Notes: generated by a model from the sequence alone, not told the origin. Counted from the first letter of the stretch, positions 44,201 through 55,848 are shown. The stretch is DNA of 64,000 nucleotides from Vandiemenella viatica (GCA_031002005.1 JARYHS010013631.1:68941832-69005831), one strand, 5' to 3'. Numbers and translations: made by a program.

Positions 44201-45139
44201 CAATTGGCCTTATGCACTTCTAGGTGGTGGTAGGCCAGAGGGGATTAGGAAGTCCAGAACTAATTTGCTTACCTACACACGTATTTACGTTTACCGTTTG
44301 AATTATATTGTTTACCTTCTCTCAAGATCATTTATGCCAGTCCTAGACACCCTTACCTATGAATGCTAACATTGCCGCTCTCTTGTGCCTTAAATATAAA
44401 GTGCTCTTTTATGCGCATGGTCGTCTCATCTGTTTATCATAGTTTCCCTAATTCTTCTTCCAATGCACTATGATACCAAAAATATTGCTGGAAACGTCCA
44501 TAATTAATTACCTCCCAACCTGAAAAAAGTGAACAATGGATTTGTGTGAAATCCTGTGCTACTCTCGGAAAATTATGTTACTTCTCGTAATTTTTTTCTA
44601 CTGAGTCATGTGATACTGAAAACTACATTTGTCGATTAAAATTTGAGACAGAAGATACCAAAAGTCACGAAAATGAAAAAGAGACGTGCTAGTAACATCG
44701 AATGTGATGAAGATTCTGAATGTCTTTTTTTCTTTCGGCTGTTGTGTATCATTCAGTACGAATTTCTCCTAGGAACAATGACATGCGATAAGGAAATTTA
44801 CTTGAATAAAATTATTGCATGTAGTCAGATTCCCGCAATCGTCAAGGCTAACGCCGGGTCGGATCCAAATATCCGCCTCATAAACTACAGGTTTTGCAGA
44901 CACAAACACTGAACTGTTCGGATATACGTTCAAGGCCTAACAAACCTGGTTCTAATTACGATTGGCCTCAACACCCCCTTCTTTTTTCTCCACTCTTCAT
45001 TCACACCAGCTACCAGTCACACGGGCAACTAGTGTTAATCAAGATTGGAAAGTGGGTGGGGGATGTAGGCCCAACCATAACCATCTGTCTGACAAAACGT
45101 GTAACTTGTGTTCTGGGTGATAACGTGAGCACATATGAG
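41279..45139. other. Long unassigned stretch
   Basis: Nearly 3.9 kb in which I can support no gene, SINE or element boundary. There are small frames (up to 92 codons at 43516-43794) without any domain. Two copies of TCAAGGTCA in opposite orientation at 43490-43498 and 43639-43647 are the only notable words. Confidence 0.35.
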
Positions 45140-45306
45140 GAGGGGAGAGATCAAAAGTCTCCAGAATCCGAGGTCGATCCCGAAAGGGGGGGGGGATGTC
45201 TCCCGGCAGATTTCTCAACAAATGCACCGCTAATGGTCAGCAAAATGAAGATAGAGGGTGATCCAGATTTACGAAAAAAACTGCTAACGTAAGTAATGGA
45301 CGCCCC
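45140..45306. mobile_element. MITE family A, degenerate right half
   Basis: It shows GATCAAAAGTCTCCAGAATC CGAGG, a G run at 45186-45195, GATTTCTCAACA and the terminus AACGTAAGTAATGGACGCCCC. It is strongly mutated. Confidence 0.45.
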
Positions 45307-45309
45307 ATA

Positions 45310-45485
45310 AAGTGTGTTTTTGTTTGTGAAGCCTTAGGCGATGAGGCGGAGACTGGGGACGTCCGAACACTCGCCTAAGTGACTGTGGGAAATCGCCTAT
45401 AAACCGCTAACAGGACGGGCTGTGCGCGGGATCTGGTCCAGATCTACCTCCCCGATAACCAGCGCAGCCATATTGGCGGGTTAAA
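45310..45485 (+). mobile_element. SINE family C fragment
   Basis: TGAGGCGGAGACTGGGGACG, CGAACACTCGCCTAAGTGAC and GGGAAATCGCCTATAAACCG, followed by CAGCCATATTGGCGGGTTAA. It is collinear with the 3' region of the 39.5-kb copy and with 14.2 kb. Confidence 0.65.
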
Positions 45486-45799
45486 TAATACGTACAACAA
45501 CATTCGTGTATGATTCTGGCAATTAGTTTGTAGATACCAATGAAAGAAATTCCTCTGGGTAGTAGGAGTTTGTCAACTAAAAACTCTTGTAATTTTTTCT
45601 AGAATTTAATCGTATTCCCTGATATACTTTTTAAGATGATTTGCGAGCTTGTTGAAGATGTGTATCTTCCTGAACAACCTGGTGAAAATCATTTTTTTTC
45701 TAGTGACATAATTATGGGTTTTACTCTATTTGAAATAAGAGTATAATTGGTGAATACCAAGGACATTAATATGTGCATATACCCGGCCACTAATATTGG
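45486..45799. other. Unassigned sequence
   Basis: No supported features. Confidence 0.35.
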
Positions 45800-46058
45800 G
45801 AATTTTAACTTCTTCAACAGCTCTTTCCGGGTGGTGTTAATATTTAACACAGAAATCTCAAATAAATCATTCGCTGAATTTGTGCAGAATGTTCTTCAAA
45901 CCAATCGTGAACGGTGACATGGTGCATTGTCGTCCTAAGAAAGTCCATCGTTGTTTTGGAACACGAAGGTCATAAATGGTTGCAAATAGCCTCCATGTAG
46001 CTAAACATAATTATTTCCTAGTAAGTCCAGTTCGACTGGAGGTCCCAGTGCGTGCCAT
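45800..46058 (-). pseudogene. Tc1-like transposase, C-terminal half (left of palindrome)
   Basis: Reading leftward from 46058 the minus strand encodes WHALGPPVELDLLGNNYV, a stop, LHGGYLQPFMTFVF, and DDNAPCHRSRLV, which carries the second catalytic Asp of the Tc1 DDE domain. After a frameshift WFEEHSAQIQRM follows. The order and spacing are those of Tc1-like transposases downstream of their conserved GVF(T/S)WHGLG segment. The start of that segment lies on the far side of the 14.2-kb palindrome, at 60254 and above. Stops and frameshifts show that it was dead, or died, independently of the split. Confidence 0.82.
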
Positions 46059-46337
46059 GTACAGTCGGGGACATAATTCGCGAGACCCTTCGCCTTTCGA
46101 TTATGCTTCGTTCTAGACACGACTGCCTCATGGGACGGCATAACAGGTAGGTGGTACACTAAATTCATGATAAAATAGACCTCTCATGCCCAGCGCTTAA
46201 CCCAAGACTAAAAAAAATGAGCTCGCGCGCGAGAGACTAGCAAACGCTCAGGGGCAAAGTTTGGGGTTCTACAGTTAAAATAATCACGAGCATTACTATT
46301 TTAATCATAATAACTATTAAATTAATTAAATTGATTG

Positions 46338-46345
46338 ATATAGAG
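46338..46345. other. Empty target site of the right-arm hAT MITE
   Basis: ATATAGAG occurs once here. In the right arm the complementary CTCTATAT is duplicated on both sides of a 326-bp MITE. Confidence 0.9.
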
Positions 46346-46904
46346 GAATGATACTGCTTTTTTTTTTAGAAATTTTGATAGCCACTCCGTATTTTTTTTT
46401 AATAAACAGTTGACAATTCGCTAACAAACAAAATTACATGATTAATACTAAAACGAATCGCTAAATTACTCACGGATAAAAATTTGTAAAACCAATAACA
46501 GAGTTTGAGTGGACTTAGTCACACGTTCTAGCGCTGCAGCGTTATCGAACTGTGTGTGACAAGCGTAAGTAGAAAGTGTATTTACGAAAGTACTCAAATG
46601 GTGAACTAAATCACGAAATATAAATTAGTTATTTCCGCATACTTCAGTAGTTCGGAATAAGAATACCTTAATTTTGTTTTTACCATAACATTTTTAGAAG
46701 GTAAGTTTAACTTGATCGCAGTAGTTACAGTTTCAGTGGTAATAATAATAATTAATAACAGTAAATCCGTCGACAATGTAAATAAGCGGTTTCAGGTTTT
46801 AAAGCTGAAAAAATGGAAGTGGGAAAGCTTTCATGCCCTCCTTTGTTTCTCCCAAGCCCTGATACTTCTTGCCTTCCAAACCAGATGGGTTATGGTTAAC
46901 AATT

Positions 46905-47100
46905 TTGCCTGGCATTCGGCAGAACGCGGATTCAAGCCCCGTAGGACATCCAATTTCAGTTTGGCATGGTTTCCGTAAATCTCTCCAGCTGAACACCGAA
47001 AAAGTTGCTTCAAAAAGCCATGGCTGAAATTATTTCCCGATTCTACTTTCCAATACTCTCAGGATTCAAATCACATTGGCGTCGAAAGAGAAGAAGAAGA
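46905..47100 (+). mobile_element. SINE family A in left arm (first)
   Basis: GGCATTCGGCAGAACGCGGA, B box GATTCAAGCCCC, GCATGGTTTCCGTAAATCTC, GTTGCTTCAAAAAGCCATGG and a tail ending ATTGGCGTCGAAAGAGAAG. The mirror copy is at about 58872-59068. Confidence 0.82.
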
Positions 47101-47114
47101 AGCATAACTCAATG

Positions 47115-47340
47115 TGGTGGGTTAGTGGTAACACTGTGAGGTGGCTTCCGGGAGGACGTGGGTTCGAATCCCCGTCCGGTTATTCAGATTTGGGTTTTCG
47201 ATGGCTTCCCCAAAATCACTCCAGGCAAATGCCTGGGTGATATCGTCAAAAAATAACGCGGCCGAATTACTTCCCGTTGCTCACCCCCGAGTACTTACCA
47301 GATTTAACCACCCCGACGTCGACAAGGCATAAAACCAAAA
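47115..47340 (+). mobile_element. SINE family A in left arm (second)
   Basis: It follows the first copy after about 15 bp, in the same orientation: GTGGTGGGTTAGTGGTAACA, B box GTGGGTTCGAATCCCCG, GATGGCTTCCCCAAAATCAC, and tail ACCCCGACGTCGACAAGGCA TAAAACC. It is better preserved than the first, so probably younger. Mirror copy at about 58632-58857. Confidence 0.85.
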
Positions 47341-48769
47341 GCAAAACAAAAAAGATACAAACCTTAAAAATGTCGCCAAATTACTGTCATTTAACAAGCT
47401 TAAAGACAAAAGCTATTGATACACCTCCAAATGATAATTTTTATTAGTAAATTCAGGAGATTGTTTTATCAATGTAAAGGAACATGTTGTGGAAGTAATG
47501 GAATCTAAACACAAACAAAAGTTGAAACTCCGAAATAATATGAGACGGAAACCCAATATTAGTAAACCCAAATTTGACGTCGTTTGTGAATATGACCCAA
47601 CGAACCAAGGTATCTTCTTTTAAAAACAAAATCACCTGCAGAGACGCCGACAGGCATTATGCCGAAAATGAATAAAAAGGCTTCACATGAAATGTTTTGC
47701 AGTTACGACACCATAGAAAGAGAAAGCATGAAAGTGTTGTAACTCATCGCTTTATTCATAATTATGTATTCATCATTAAAATTATTTTAGAAAATTACTC
47801 TTTCCGCATTTCTACTTCAAAATGCTCTCAAAGCATCTTGAAAATGTTCTATGACGTCCTATTTGCATGATGGAAATAATTCAATAATATTGTGTATTGA
47901 CCGTAAAAAAAAATAAAATAAAAAAAAAAATATAAAAAAAACCTTCAAGCTTATCTTACGGGAAATTGAACTGCTTCGATCTTTAGATTTAAATATTTTG
48001 GTTTGTTCTCTGGTAAAAGAATGAGGAAACGTGATTGCAATCACGATTGCTAACACAGATGATAAATCCAAGATGCTTCAGCGGGAGCGATTTTCCTCAA
48101 CTTTATTTACCTGCTCTGTGTTTATCCTTGAACGTTGTATCTGACACAGCTCAAGAGAGGAAATCATCATAGGAGAACAGAAAATATATACGTTGCGAAC
48201 GATCGTTTTCTGAACAATAACATAAAGTAATCTTGTCATAGTTGTTTTCTAAGACGCGGAAATGTTCGATCCACTACAGATTTCAGAATTCAGAATTCAG
48301 AATCGACTTCTGAAGGATTTAATTTGTATAACTGAAAAACATTCTGAGTTGCTAGGTGGGTTTAGGGTTCATAGTCAATTCTTGCTATATGAATTTGCAT
48401 CGCATCACGTCACCTAGTGTTTAACATCTATTCACACATCAATATGAAATAATGTGCCATTATCACTATGTAAAAGTCCCAAATTAGCAATATTCATGTC
48501 GGAAAAATTGAATAGTTCCAAAATTTTAATTGCGTATTTATTCGTCAAGACTAATGAATGAAGATGCAATTCTATCTTGGGTACTATGACAAACGATTCG
48601 CGAAGTCGTAATACAAGGAAACAGGCATCGTTTGCGTCAGAAGACGTCCTCGTCCTCTGTGCCACTTGTTTTCAAACTACAATCTGCCACAGTGTGTTCC
48701 GTTGCAACAACGAAAATGAATCGCTGAAGTGACGCTGATAGGGGGAAGAAGGGCATTCAAACAGTTCAG
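47341..48769. other. Left arm, unassigned AT-rich segment
   Basis: No gene is supported. A heptamer repeat (TTCAGAA x3) lies near 48282-48303, and an A-rich tract at 47907-47940 aligns with a T tract of 27 at 58042-58068 in the right arm. Confidence 0.4.
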
Positions 48770-49565
48770 TAGCTACAACCTTGGGGTTGCACAAATCCGC
48801 CGTGGCAAGGTGGATACGGAGATATGAAGACGAAAGAAATGTCTCAGAGCGGCCCAACACAGACAGCTGCTCGACGAAAAACAACAACTGACCAGGATCG
48901 AAAAACTGTTAGATTTTGCCGTAACTCCCCGTTTCTAAGTGCATGGCAGTTGTGGAATAACTTAAGGCTAGACATAATCACTAAAACAACCACAAGCAGC
49001 TTACGAGAAAAAGGTTTGCAAGCCAGACTTGATGCGATTAAGGAGTGGCCTAATCTTCGCATTTGATAATGCTGCCAGGTGTCCTGATTAATGGAGACAT
49101 GTCGTCTTCAGTGATGAGAAGGTGTTTACGAAGGGGTCTGCGGGTAATGTGATGGTGTACCGCCCACGTGAAGCAGGATTTGACCAACGCTACATTCACC
49201 ACAGCCGCAGAAGTGGTAGGGTATCTGTTACCGTCTGGGCGTGGAATTCTGCTGCAGGTTGCGGTGTACTGTGGGAGGTGGACGGCCGTCTTAATTCCGC
49301 AGCCTATATATCTATTTCTGGAGAACGTGATGTTGCCATCTGTGAGGCAGAGATTTCCGGAAGGGGATATCATGTTCCAGCATGACTGGTCACCAGTCCA
49401 CCGATCCCGTCTAGATCAGAGGGGATTCCTCGAACACCCCGAAATGCTGCAAATTGATTGACCACTCAAGGGCGCTGAAACACAGAAATTATTTGGGCAG
49501 AAATGGTCAGAATTATAAATGAAACGGGGGATTTGCCATTTATGACGCATGGAAATAACGCCTCA
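48770..49565 (+). pseudogene. Tc1-like transposase relic, left arm
   Basis: Pieces in order but in several frames: a helix-turn-helix VATTLGLHKSAVARWIRRYE; a second DNA-binding part with FCRNSPFLSAWQLWNNLRLD and LREKGLQARLDAIKEW; WRHVVFSDEKVF with the first catalytic Asp; RRSGRVSVTVWAWNSAAGCG; LENVMLPSVRQRFPEG and IMFQHDWSPVHRSRL with the second Asp; and a degenerate WP.KGA followed by WAEMVRIINETGDLPFMTHG. The third catalytic residue region is damaged. It is a different family from the flanking Tc1 relic (QHDWSPVH versus DDNAPCHRS). Terminal repeats of this element were not found. Its match to the outer CAGTCGGGG ends is possible but unproven. Confidence 0.88.
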
Positions 49566-50101
49566 TTTTTTTCCATTTTGTTATCGATGAGGAGCGAGGC
49601 TGGACAAGACACTGAAAGCTAACTCGGTGTTTTTTTTTACTTCTCCATAACTATTCTGCCACACCTCTTTTCCTGCATTCAGTGATCTTATCCCTGTATT
49701 ACATACTGATCCGTTTCCAAACATCATTTTTCCCTTCCTCCTCTCCCCGTCACCAAAGATATCTGGGCAGAGTACAAGTCTCAATCGAAGAAGGAACATC
49801 CAACCGTTCGTCGGTGGTGGCGTAGTAGGAAAACCGACAGAGTAGTAAAATAAGGCGTGGGAGCTGGCACGAGACTCTGTGGAAGCATTTTTTTTATCCT
49901 CTTGTTCATTTCTTTTTTGCCTCCTATATAAAATACTACACAGAAGTTTATAAGACAAGTGTACCATTCAGTCCAATAAGATAGCAATTTTTTACTCCAG
50001 TTTTAATTCTAATATTAGTGTCTGAAACATAAGTATCACAATTTTAAAAATTATGGTACTGAATTAATTTAAGGTTTAAGCTGTTGTTTTCTTTACTTAT
50101 T
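49566..50101. other. Left arm, unassigned segment
   Basis: A minus-strand frame of 128 codons (49581-49967) is the longest here. It shows no domain and is altered in the other arm by an A-rich indel, so I do not call a gene. Confidence 0.4.
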
Positions 50102-50215
50102 TTCACTGTTGCACTAAATGCTTGCGAACGCCTGGAAGGTGTCTTCAAAAGACCTTGGCCGAATTCATCCCCGTTTTTTCCCCAGTCCTTTCTTGCTTCA
50201 AATTACCTCGATGTA
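50102..50215 (+). mobile_element. SINE family A 3' fragment, left arm
   Basis: GAACGCCTGGAAGGTGTCTT, AGACCTTGGCCGAATTCATC and CCCCAGTCCTTTCTTGCTTC are family A body and tail. The head is missing. Mirror fragment at about 55735-55848. Confidence 0.75.
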
Positions 50216-50469
50216 TGTGTTGTAATGCCAAAAGGAAAAAAATTAACACTTTAAAAAAATTTAAAAAAATGTTGCTAATATCAGTGTGGATTAAAACAAA
50301 AGCTCTTGCCACCACGATTTCATCACAAAAAATTCTCAAATAAAAATATTACATCTCTGAGGTGCGTTTTGGACCTACTCCTTGTTGGATTCATCTCATT
50401 CAACCGTCGACTACGGTAGCGGATTGAATCGACTGCTTCTTCCACGTGTGTAGAGTCGCCAGTATGGTG

Positions 50470-50760
50470 TTTTTTCCTTAGGTCTGGTCGATGTCGAAAT
50501 CATTAGAGGGAGAAAAAGGACTGCGGACATCGATCGGGAAGGAACTCAGCCATGGTATTTTTACGGAACTATCTCGACACTCACGGGATGATTTCCATTA
50601 ATCATGCAAGATCAAAATCCGGATGGATGGATGAAGATTTGAATCCCTGTCCTGGAGCTATACCGGAACTGTCAGTCACTGGTGCGATTCCGGCCTGGGA
50701 CATGGGAGTTAAAGTAAGTGTTCTGTATGTCTTGTGTCGTCTTTCACTTGTATGAGCAAA
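50470..50760 (-). mobile_element. SINE family A with adjoining SINE D-like segment, left arm
   Basis: 50470-50640 is the complement of family A (GATGTCGAAATCATTAGAGG, GAACTCAGCCATGGTATTTT). At 50655-50750 the sequence switches to CTGGTGCGATTCCGGCCTGG ... GTTAAAGTAAGTGTTCTGTA, similar to the B-box side and body of family D in plus orientation. The join suggests a nested insertion. The mirrored region is about 55195-55480. Confidence 0.65.
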
Positions 50761-51594
50761 AAACATTTGGAAATACGTCAGTTCACAGAACGATGAATGG
50801 CTACCTCGGGAATTCCATTAAATATTTAAGACAATGTTATTGAACCAAAAGGCAAAAGCCGCCTTAAAAAATCTCTCACAGATTCACCCCGACTTCAAAA
50901 AATATTTTTTATTTGGTGCCAGCTAGCAACATGGCTGAGTGCTAATAAGAGTTTAAGGATAATAAGATAAAAAATTTGGAAGGAAGCCGGACTATAGTGA
51001 AGTTCTTTAGTACACACGGAGGAGTATTTAATTTCAGTTGAGTTTGTAGGACGTGATATCTTTAACACTACATGTGGTTATTATATAAGAAGAATTCACT
51101 CGAGGAAATTGCAGGTCAGAGGCAAGGAGGAAGTAACCGATGTAACAAACGTTTCGAGGAAGTGTTTATTTACCAGTGGCTCTGAGGAAGCGAAGAATAC
51201 TTGTTCAGTAGAGTTAGCTCAAATAAGGTGTGTGTGTGAATATCATCATCTGTACTCGAAATACGTCCTTTTTCGAATCACGAGCATCTATAAAAACAGC
51301 GAAAGCCATTTGCTAAAAATAACAGAAACAACTCAACTTCATATAAAACATTATTAAAGTTACGTTATCATATTTACAGGACCGGTGAAAGTGTTGAAAA
51401 ATAACTTTGAACTAATATGTATTAGTTAATACAAATTTCGGCAATTACTCCTCGACTTCATTACACTGTCAGTTCTGTCATTGCATCTTGTAAATGTTCT
51501 ACTCGTACTATTTTACTATCAAATGAATTAATTAATATTCCGTAATAATGGAGCTAATTCTTAAAAACTGGAAGTGCACGTTTTGGAAAATTGA
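50761..51594. other. Left arm, unassigned segment
   Basis: Includes an 82-codon frame (51109-51357) that is unchanged in the right arm. It shows no recognisable domain; identity may simply reflect recent duplication or conversion. Confidence 0.4.
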
Positions 51595-51850
51595 TCTGCC
51601 TCCATCTGTTGATTCGAATACTTTGCAACCTTCGTTTTCTGTGACCATTCAGCCTGATTCAGTTTGTATTTTTCTGACTATTGTGTCAGGTTTTGCAGAG
51701 GTAATGTGGCACACTATAGTGAAGCCAACACAATATGAACACTACATTCATTTAAAACTACCAATGTGGGAGGACGGACTCAAATCGGCGACCCTTAAAA
51801 TGCGATGATAGCATTCTAACCCCTATACCGCTAGGGCTAGCTTGAGTGTC
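51595..51850 (-). mobile_element. SINE family D, left arm
   Basis: The minus strand reads GCTAGCCCTAGCGGTATAGG (A-box side), GATTTGAGTCCGTCCTCC (B-box side), GGTAGTTTTAAATGAATGTA GTG and CACTATAGTGTGCCACATTA. It corresponds to the copy at 36.5 kb. The mirror copy lies at about 54102-54357. Confidence 0.75.
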
Positions 51851-52636
51851 TTGGTCGGGACTCTAGTGAAGGAATTTGTGAACATGTCTGCGGTCACGGT
51901 TTGCTAACACGGCTGACAATTCCGGAGGCCCACAGGACAAGGAAATTATCAGGCATGTGATTTTCCTCATGCTCCTTCTACTACTCTGCGTCTGCGTCTG
52001 TGTCTGTTGTTGGACAAATGTAAATATCTGACTTAATCACTGAACTATTCGCAACGCCTTGTAGACGATTATTTTATTGCAGACAATAATGTTTAGTGTA
52101 TATTTAAACTACATTGTTTTATAAGAAGGGAAGCTGCGGTAGATCATGGCCAGATATTGTTTTACGGGGTATGATTGTGTGGTACTGTTCTATGACGTTC
52201 CATTTCTTTCGACAACCTTGCCATTGTTTATCTCTGATCTCTCAAATTCTAGCAATAAAACCGTTTGAATGTCGCTTTTCATGCAAAGTCATAATTTCCG
52301 CCTTCTCAAGTCAATCAAATGGCTAGTTGTGGCTGATGTAACAATTCACACTGAAGCAGACCTAAGTTTGAATAGAGGTATTCGATGAGGAAGTATTCTG
52401 GCAGGAAACGATGCGAATTTCCTTCTATTGTAACTTCTGACTTTTTTTTGCATCGTATACATAATAAAACTACATCTTCCTTCATTAGAGCCTAGACAAA
52501 GCAATTTCAAAAAGAAATTTTGTAATTGTAAAACTTTTGTCAGGAATACTGTTGCATTAGAGTCGTTTACAAAATGATAACTGATTATCTCGTTTAGATG
52601 TGTGAATAACTTTTAAATACTAGGTAATGTGAAGCA

Positions 52637-52900
52637 TTGCAGAAATTCAACGAGAATCATTTCTGGACACTGAACCCATTTCTGTACATTTCAAATTTTC
52701 ATTTTGCAGCTATGGTGTTAGATGTTGATAGTATTTGGAATTATAATTTCTCATCTGCAAACTGCGTATCAGTTTTTCCTTTTACACACATTAACCATTT
52801 TAAATATTTAGGGCTAAAAGCCTCGATGCAGTCTAAGAAAGTAAATATAGGAGAGAATTGTGAACAAAGAATACGAAAAAAATTGATCAATGTTTTTACA
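52637..52900 (+). pseudogene. Possible LINE reverse-transcriptase relic
   Basis: A frame with THINHFKYLGLKASMQSKKV and then CEQRIRKKLINVF follows the pattern F.YLG ... EI..RI..A that lies between the reverse-transcriptase thumb and the C-terminal domain of many LINEs. Only this short motif pair supports the call and there is no FADD motif. Confidence 0.35.
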
Positions 52901-52904
52901 GGAA

Positions 52905-53010
52905 TCATCCTGGCATTAATCGTCTAAGATTTTGAGAAAAATGGAAAAACCAAATTTGATATCCTACGGGAATTTGAAGAGGCATGCTAATTCTGTTCGC
53001 GATTGGGGCT
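52905..53010 (-). mobile_element. SINE family A fragment
   Basis: GAATCATCCTGGCATTAATC, AAAAATGGAAAAACCAAATT and TACGGGAATTTGAAGAGGCA are the complement of the family A central part and B box, considerably mutated. Confidence 0.6.
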
Positions 53011-53296
53011 ACCATAGCATTTTCTACTAGGAAGAATAGTCTTGGTAAAAGAACGCTCTCAACGTTACAGTTAGTGACGTTGACTAATTCCATACACAGT
53101 TGAGATTATAAAATTCTTATGTCTAACTTTTGAAGTAAAAGGTTGATTGCTTTTCAAACAGGAATAAGTTGGATTTGTAAAAGTGAAATGAACTTTTCTT
53201 CGAAAAACTAACTAAGAGGTTACCTATATGCATATAAAAATGAGTGGATAAGGATTAAAGAGACACAAAGTCTTTAAGATCTGAAATCCTTAAGGC

Positions 53297-53400
53297 AATG
53301 GTTCTCAATTAGTGGTACGCGTATCCCCAGGGTTACATGGGGCTGTTGCAAGGGGCAATCAGTAAGATACTTGCAAAAAAATAACACAAAAAATTTGAAA
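53297..53400. mobile_element. Fragment of the 59.6-kb hAT MITE family
   Basis: CAATGGTTCTCAATTAGTGG TACGCG and TATCCCCAGGGTTACATGGG parallel the terminus of the 59.6-kb element read inward (CAGTGGTTCCCAATTAGGGG, TACCCCCAGGGGTACGTGAG). Only one end is present. Confidence 0.6.
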
Positions 53401-53659
53401 ACATTTCTACGACACAAAGACAATCAAACTGTCTGTGTGTGAATTAAAATTCTGTAATGCTGTAACAGTGCGAAGCACTGAACTGGGATGAAAGGAACGG
53501 CACAAGCAGCTCGGATTCACGTGGTAGAGACTGTAGTCTAGTGTTTAAAATATTAATGAGTATACTACTAGGCTGCAGATAGATATATTAAATAAAATCT
53601 TTGTTAGAGACATTCTGTTAAGTTTGTTCCTGAATGAATACTTCTTATATTTAATTCAG

Positions 53660-53865
53660 AAAACTGTGCCTGATAGGTGAGCGATAATGCTCTCGCCTTG
53701 AAAGGACACGGGATCAATCCTCGTCCGACCATCCAGAATTGGCTTTTCTACAGTTTCTCCAAATCACTTCAGGGTTTCTTCAAAAGGCTCGTAAATTGAA
53801 CTTATTCAATTACCGCTTCCAATGATCTCAAATTCAAAGAGGAGTAAAGCTATAAAGAATTTTTT
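53660..53865 (+). mobile_element. SINE family A in the spacer
   Basis: CCTGATAGGTGAGCGATAAT, a damaged B box GGATCAATCCTCG, CCAGAATTGGCTTTTCTACA, TCCAAATCACTTCAGGG and TCCAATGATCTCAAATTC. It is unrelated in position to the arm copies. Confidence 0.72.
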
Positions 53866-54101
53866 AAAAAAGTTCAGAAAGCCCTGGTTACTCAGGTATA
53901 TACGGTTCTACTTCTGAGTAATTCTGTTGTCTGTTGAACTGTGTCCAACAACAGACACAGACGCAGAGTAGTAGAAGCAGAATGAGGAAAATCACATGCC
54001 TGATACTTTCCTTGTCCTGTGGGCCTCCGGAATTGTCAGCCGTGTTAGCAAACCGTGACCGCAGACATGTTCACAAATTCCTTCACTAGAGTCCCGACCA
54101 A

Positions 54102-54357
54102 GACACTCAAGCTAGCCCTAGCGGTATAGGGGTTAGAATGCTATCATCGCATTTTAATGGTCGCTGATTTGAGTCCGTCCTCTCACATTGGTAGTTTTAA
54201 ATGAATGTAGTGTTCATATTGTGTTGGCTTCACTATAGTGTGCCACATTACCTCTGCAAAACCTGACACAATAGTCAGAAAAATACAAACTGAATCAGGC
54301 TGAATGGTCACAGAAAACGGAGGTCGCAAAGTATTCGAATCAACAGATGGAGGCAGA
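54102..54357 (+). mobile_element. SINE family D, right arm
   Basis: Mirror of 51595-51850, with ATTTTAATGGTCGCTGATTT in place of the left arm's ATTTTAAGGGTCGCCGATTT when both are read in SINE orientation. Confidence 0.75.
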
Positions 54358-55194
54358 TCAATTTTCCAAAACGTGCACTTCCAGTTTTTAAGAAATAGCT
54401 CCATTATTACGGAATATTAATTAATTCATTTGATAGTAAAATAGTACGAGTAGAACATTTACAAGATGCAATGACAGAACTGACAGTGTAATGAAGTCGA
54501 GTAATTGCCGAAATTTGTATTAACTAATACATATTAGTTCAAAGTTATTTTTCAACACTTTCACCGGTCCTGTAAATATGATAACGTAACTTTAATAATG
54601 TTTTATATGAAGTTGAGTTGTTTCTGTTATTTTTAGCAAATGGCTTTCGCTGTTTTTATAGATGCTCGTGATTCGAAAAAGGACGTATTTCGAGTACAGA
54701 TGATGATATTCACACACACACCTTATTTGAGCTAACTCTACTGAACAAGTATTCTTCGCTTCCTCAGAGCCACTGGTAAATAAACACTTCCTCGAAACGT
54801 TTGTTACATCGGTTACTTCCTCCTTGCCTCTGACCTGCAATTTCCTCGAGTGAATTCTTCTTATATAATAACCACATGTAGTGTTAAAGATATCACGTCC
54901 TACAAACTCAACTGAAATTAAATACTCCTCCGTGTGTACTAAAGAACTTCACTATAGTCCGGCTTCCTTCCAAATTTTTTATCTTATTATCCTTAAACTC
55001 TTATTAGCACTCAGCCATGTTGCTAGCTGGCACCAAATAAAAAATATTTTTTGACAAGCGGGGTGAATCTGTGAGAGATTTTTTAAGGCGGCTTTTGCCT
55101 TTTGGTTCAATAACATTGTCTTAAATATTTAATGGAATTCCCGAGGTAGCCATTCATCGTTCTGTGAACTGACGTATTTCCAAATGTTTTTTGC

Positions 55195-55480
55195 TCATAC
55201 AAGTGAAAGACGACACAAGACATACAGAACACTCACTTTAACTCCCATGTCCCAGGCCGGAATCGCACCAGTGACCGACAGTTCCGGTATAGCTCCAGGA
55301 CAGGGATTCAAATCTTCATCCATCCATCCGGATTTTGATCTTGCATGATTAATGGAAATCATCCCGTGAGTGTCGAGATAGTTCCGTAAAAATACCATGG
55401 CTGAGTTCCTTCCCGATCGATGTCCGCAGTCCTTTTTCTCCCTCTAATGATTTCGACATCGACCAGACCTAAGGAAAAAA
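55195..55480 (+). mobile_element. SINE family A with SINE D-like segment, right arm
   Basis: Mirror of 50470-50760. GGGATTCAAATCTTCATCCA, GAAATCATCCCGTGAGTGTC and CCTCTAATGATTTCGACATC follow family A order. Confidence 0.65.
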
Positions 55481-55734
55481 CACCATACTGGCGACTCTTC
55501 ACACGTGGAAGAAGCAGTCGATTCAATCCGCTACCGTAGTCGACAGTTGAATGAGATGAATCCAACAAGGAGTAGGTCCAAAACGCATCTCAGAGATGTA
55601 ATATTTTTATTTGAGAATTTTTTGTGATGAAATCGTGGTGGCAAGAGCTTCTGTTTTAATCCACACTGATATTAGCAACATTTTTTAAAATTTTTTTAAA
55701 GTGTTAATTTTTTTCCTTTTGGCATTACAACACA

Positions 55735-55848
55735 TACATCGAGGTAATTTGAAGCAAGAAAGGACTGGGGAAAAAACGGGGATGAATTCGGCCAAGGTCT
55801 TTTGAAGACACCTTCCAGGCGTTCGCAAGCATTTAGTGCAACAGTGAA
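55735..55848 (-). mobile_element. SINE family A 3' fragment, right arm
   Basis: Mirror of 50102-50215: GAAGCAAGAAAGGACTGGGG and GAATTCGGCCAAGGTCTTTT. Confidence 0.75.

Larger units (their letters stand above)
46062..52016 (+). repeat. Left arm of giant inverted repeat
   Basis: About 5955 bp matching the reverse complement of 53942-60250. Long stretches are identical: for example 51109-51357 versus 54592-54840, and the transposase relic frames of 80, 87 and 97 codons. Elsewhere there are scattered substitutions and small indels. Order inside: subterminal region, two SINE A copies, AT-rich DNA, Tc1 relic, SINE A fragments, SINE D. The left arm lacks the hAT MITE found in the right arm. Confidence 0.95.
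52017..53941. other. Spacer between palindrome arms
   Basis: 1925 bp present once. It holds a LINE-like relic, a SINE A fragment on the minus strand, a fragment of the hAT MITE family and a SINE A on the plus strand, each listed separately. The remainder (52017-52630, 53010-53290 and 53400-53660) has no supported features. Confidence 0.85.

Noticed and set aside
49581..49967. 128-codon frame in the left arm
   Set aside because: It has no recognisable domain, and an A-rich indel alters the equivalent frame in the right arm.
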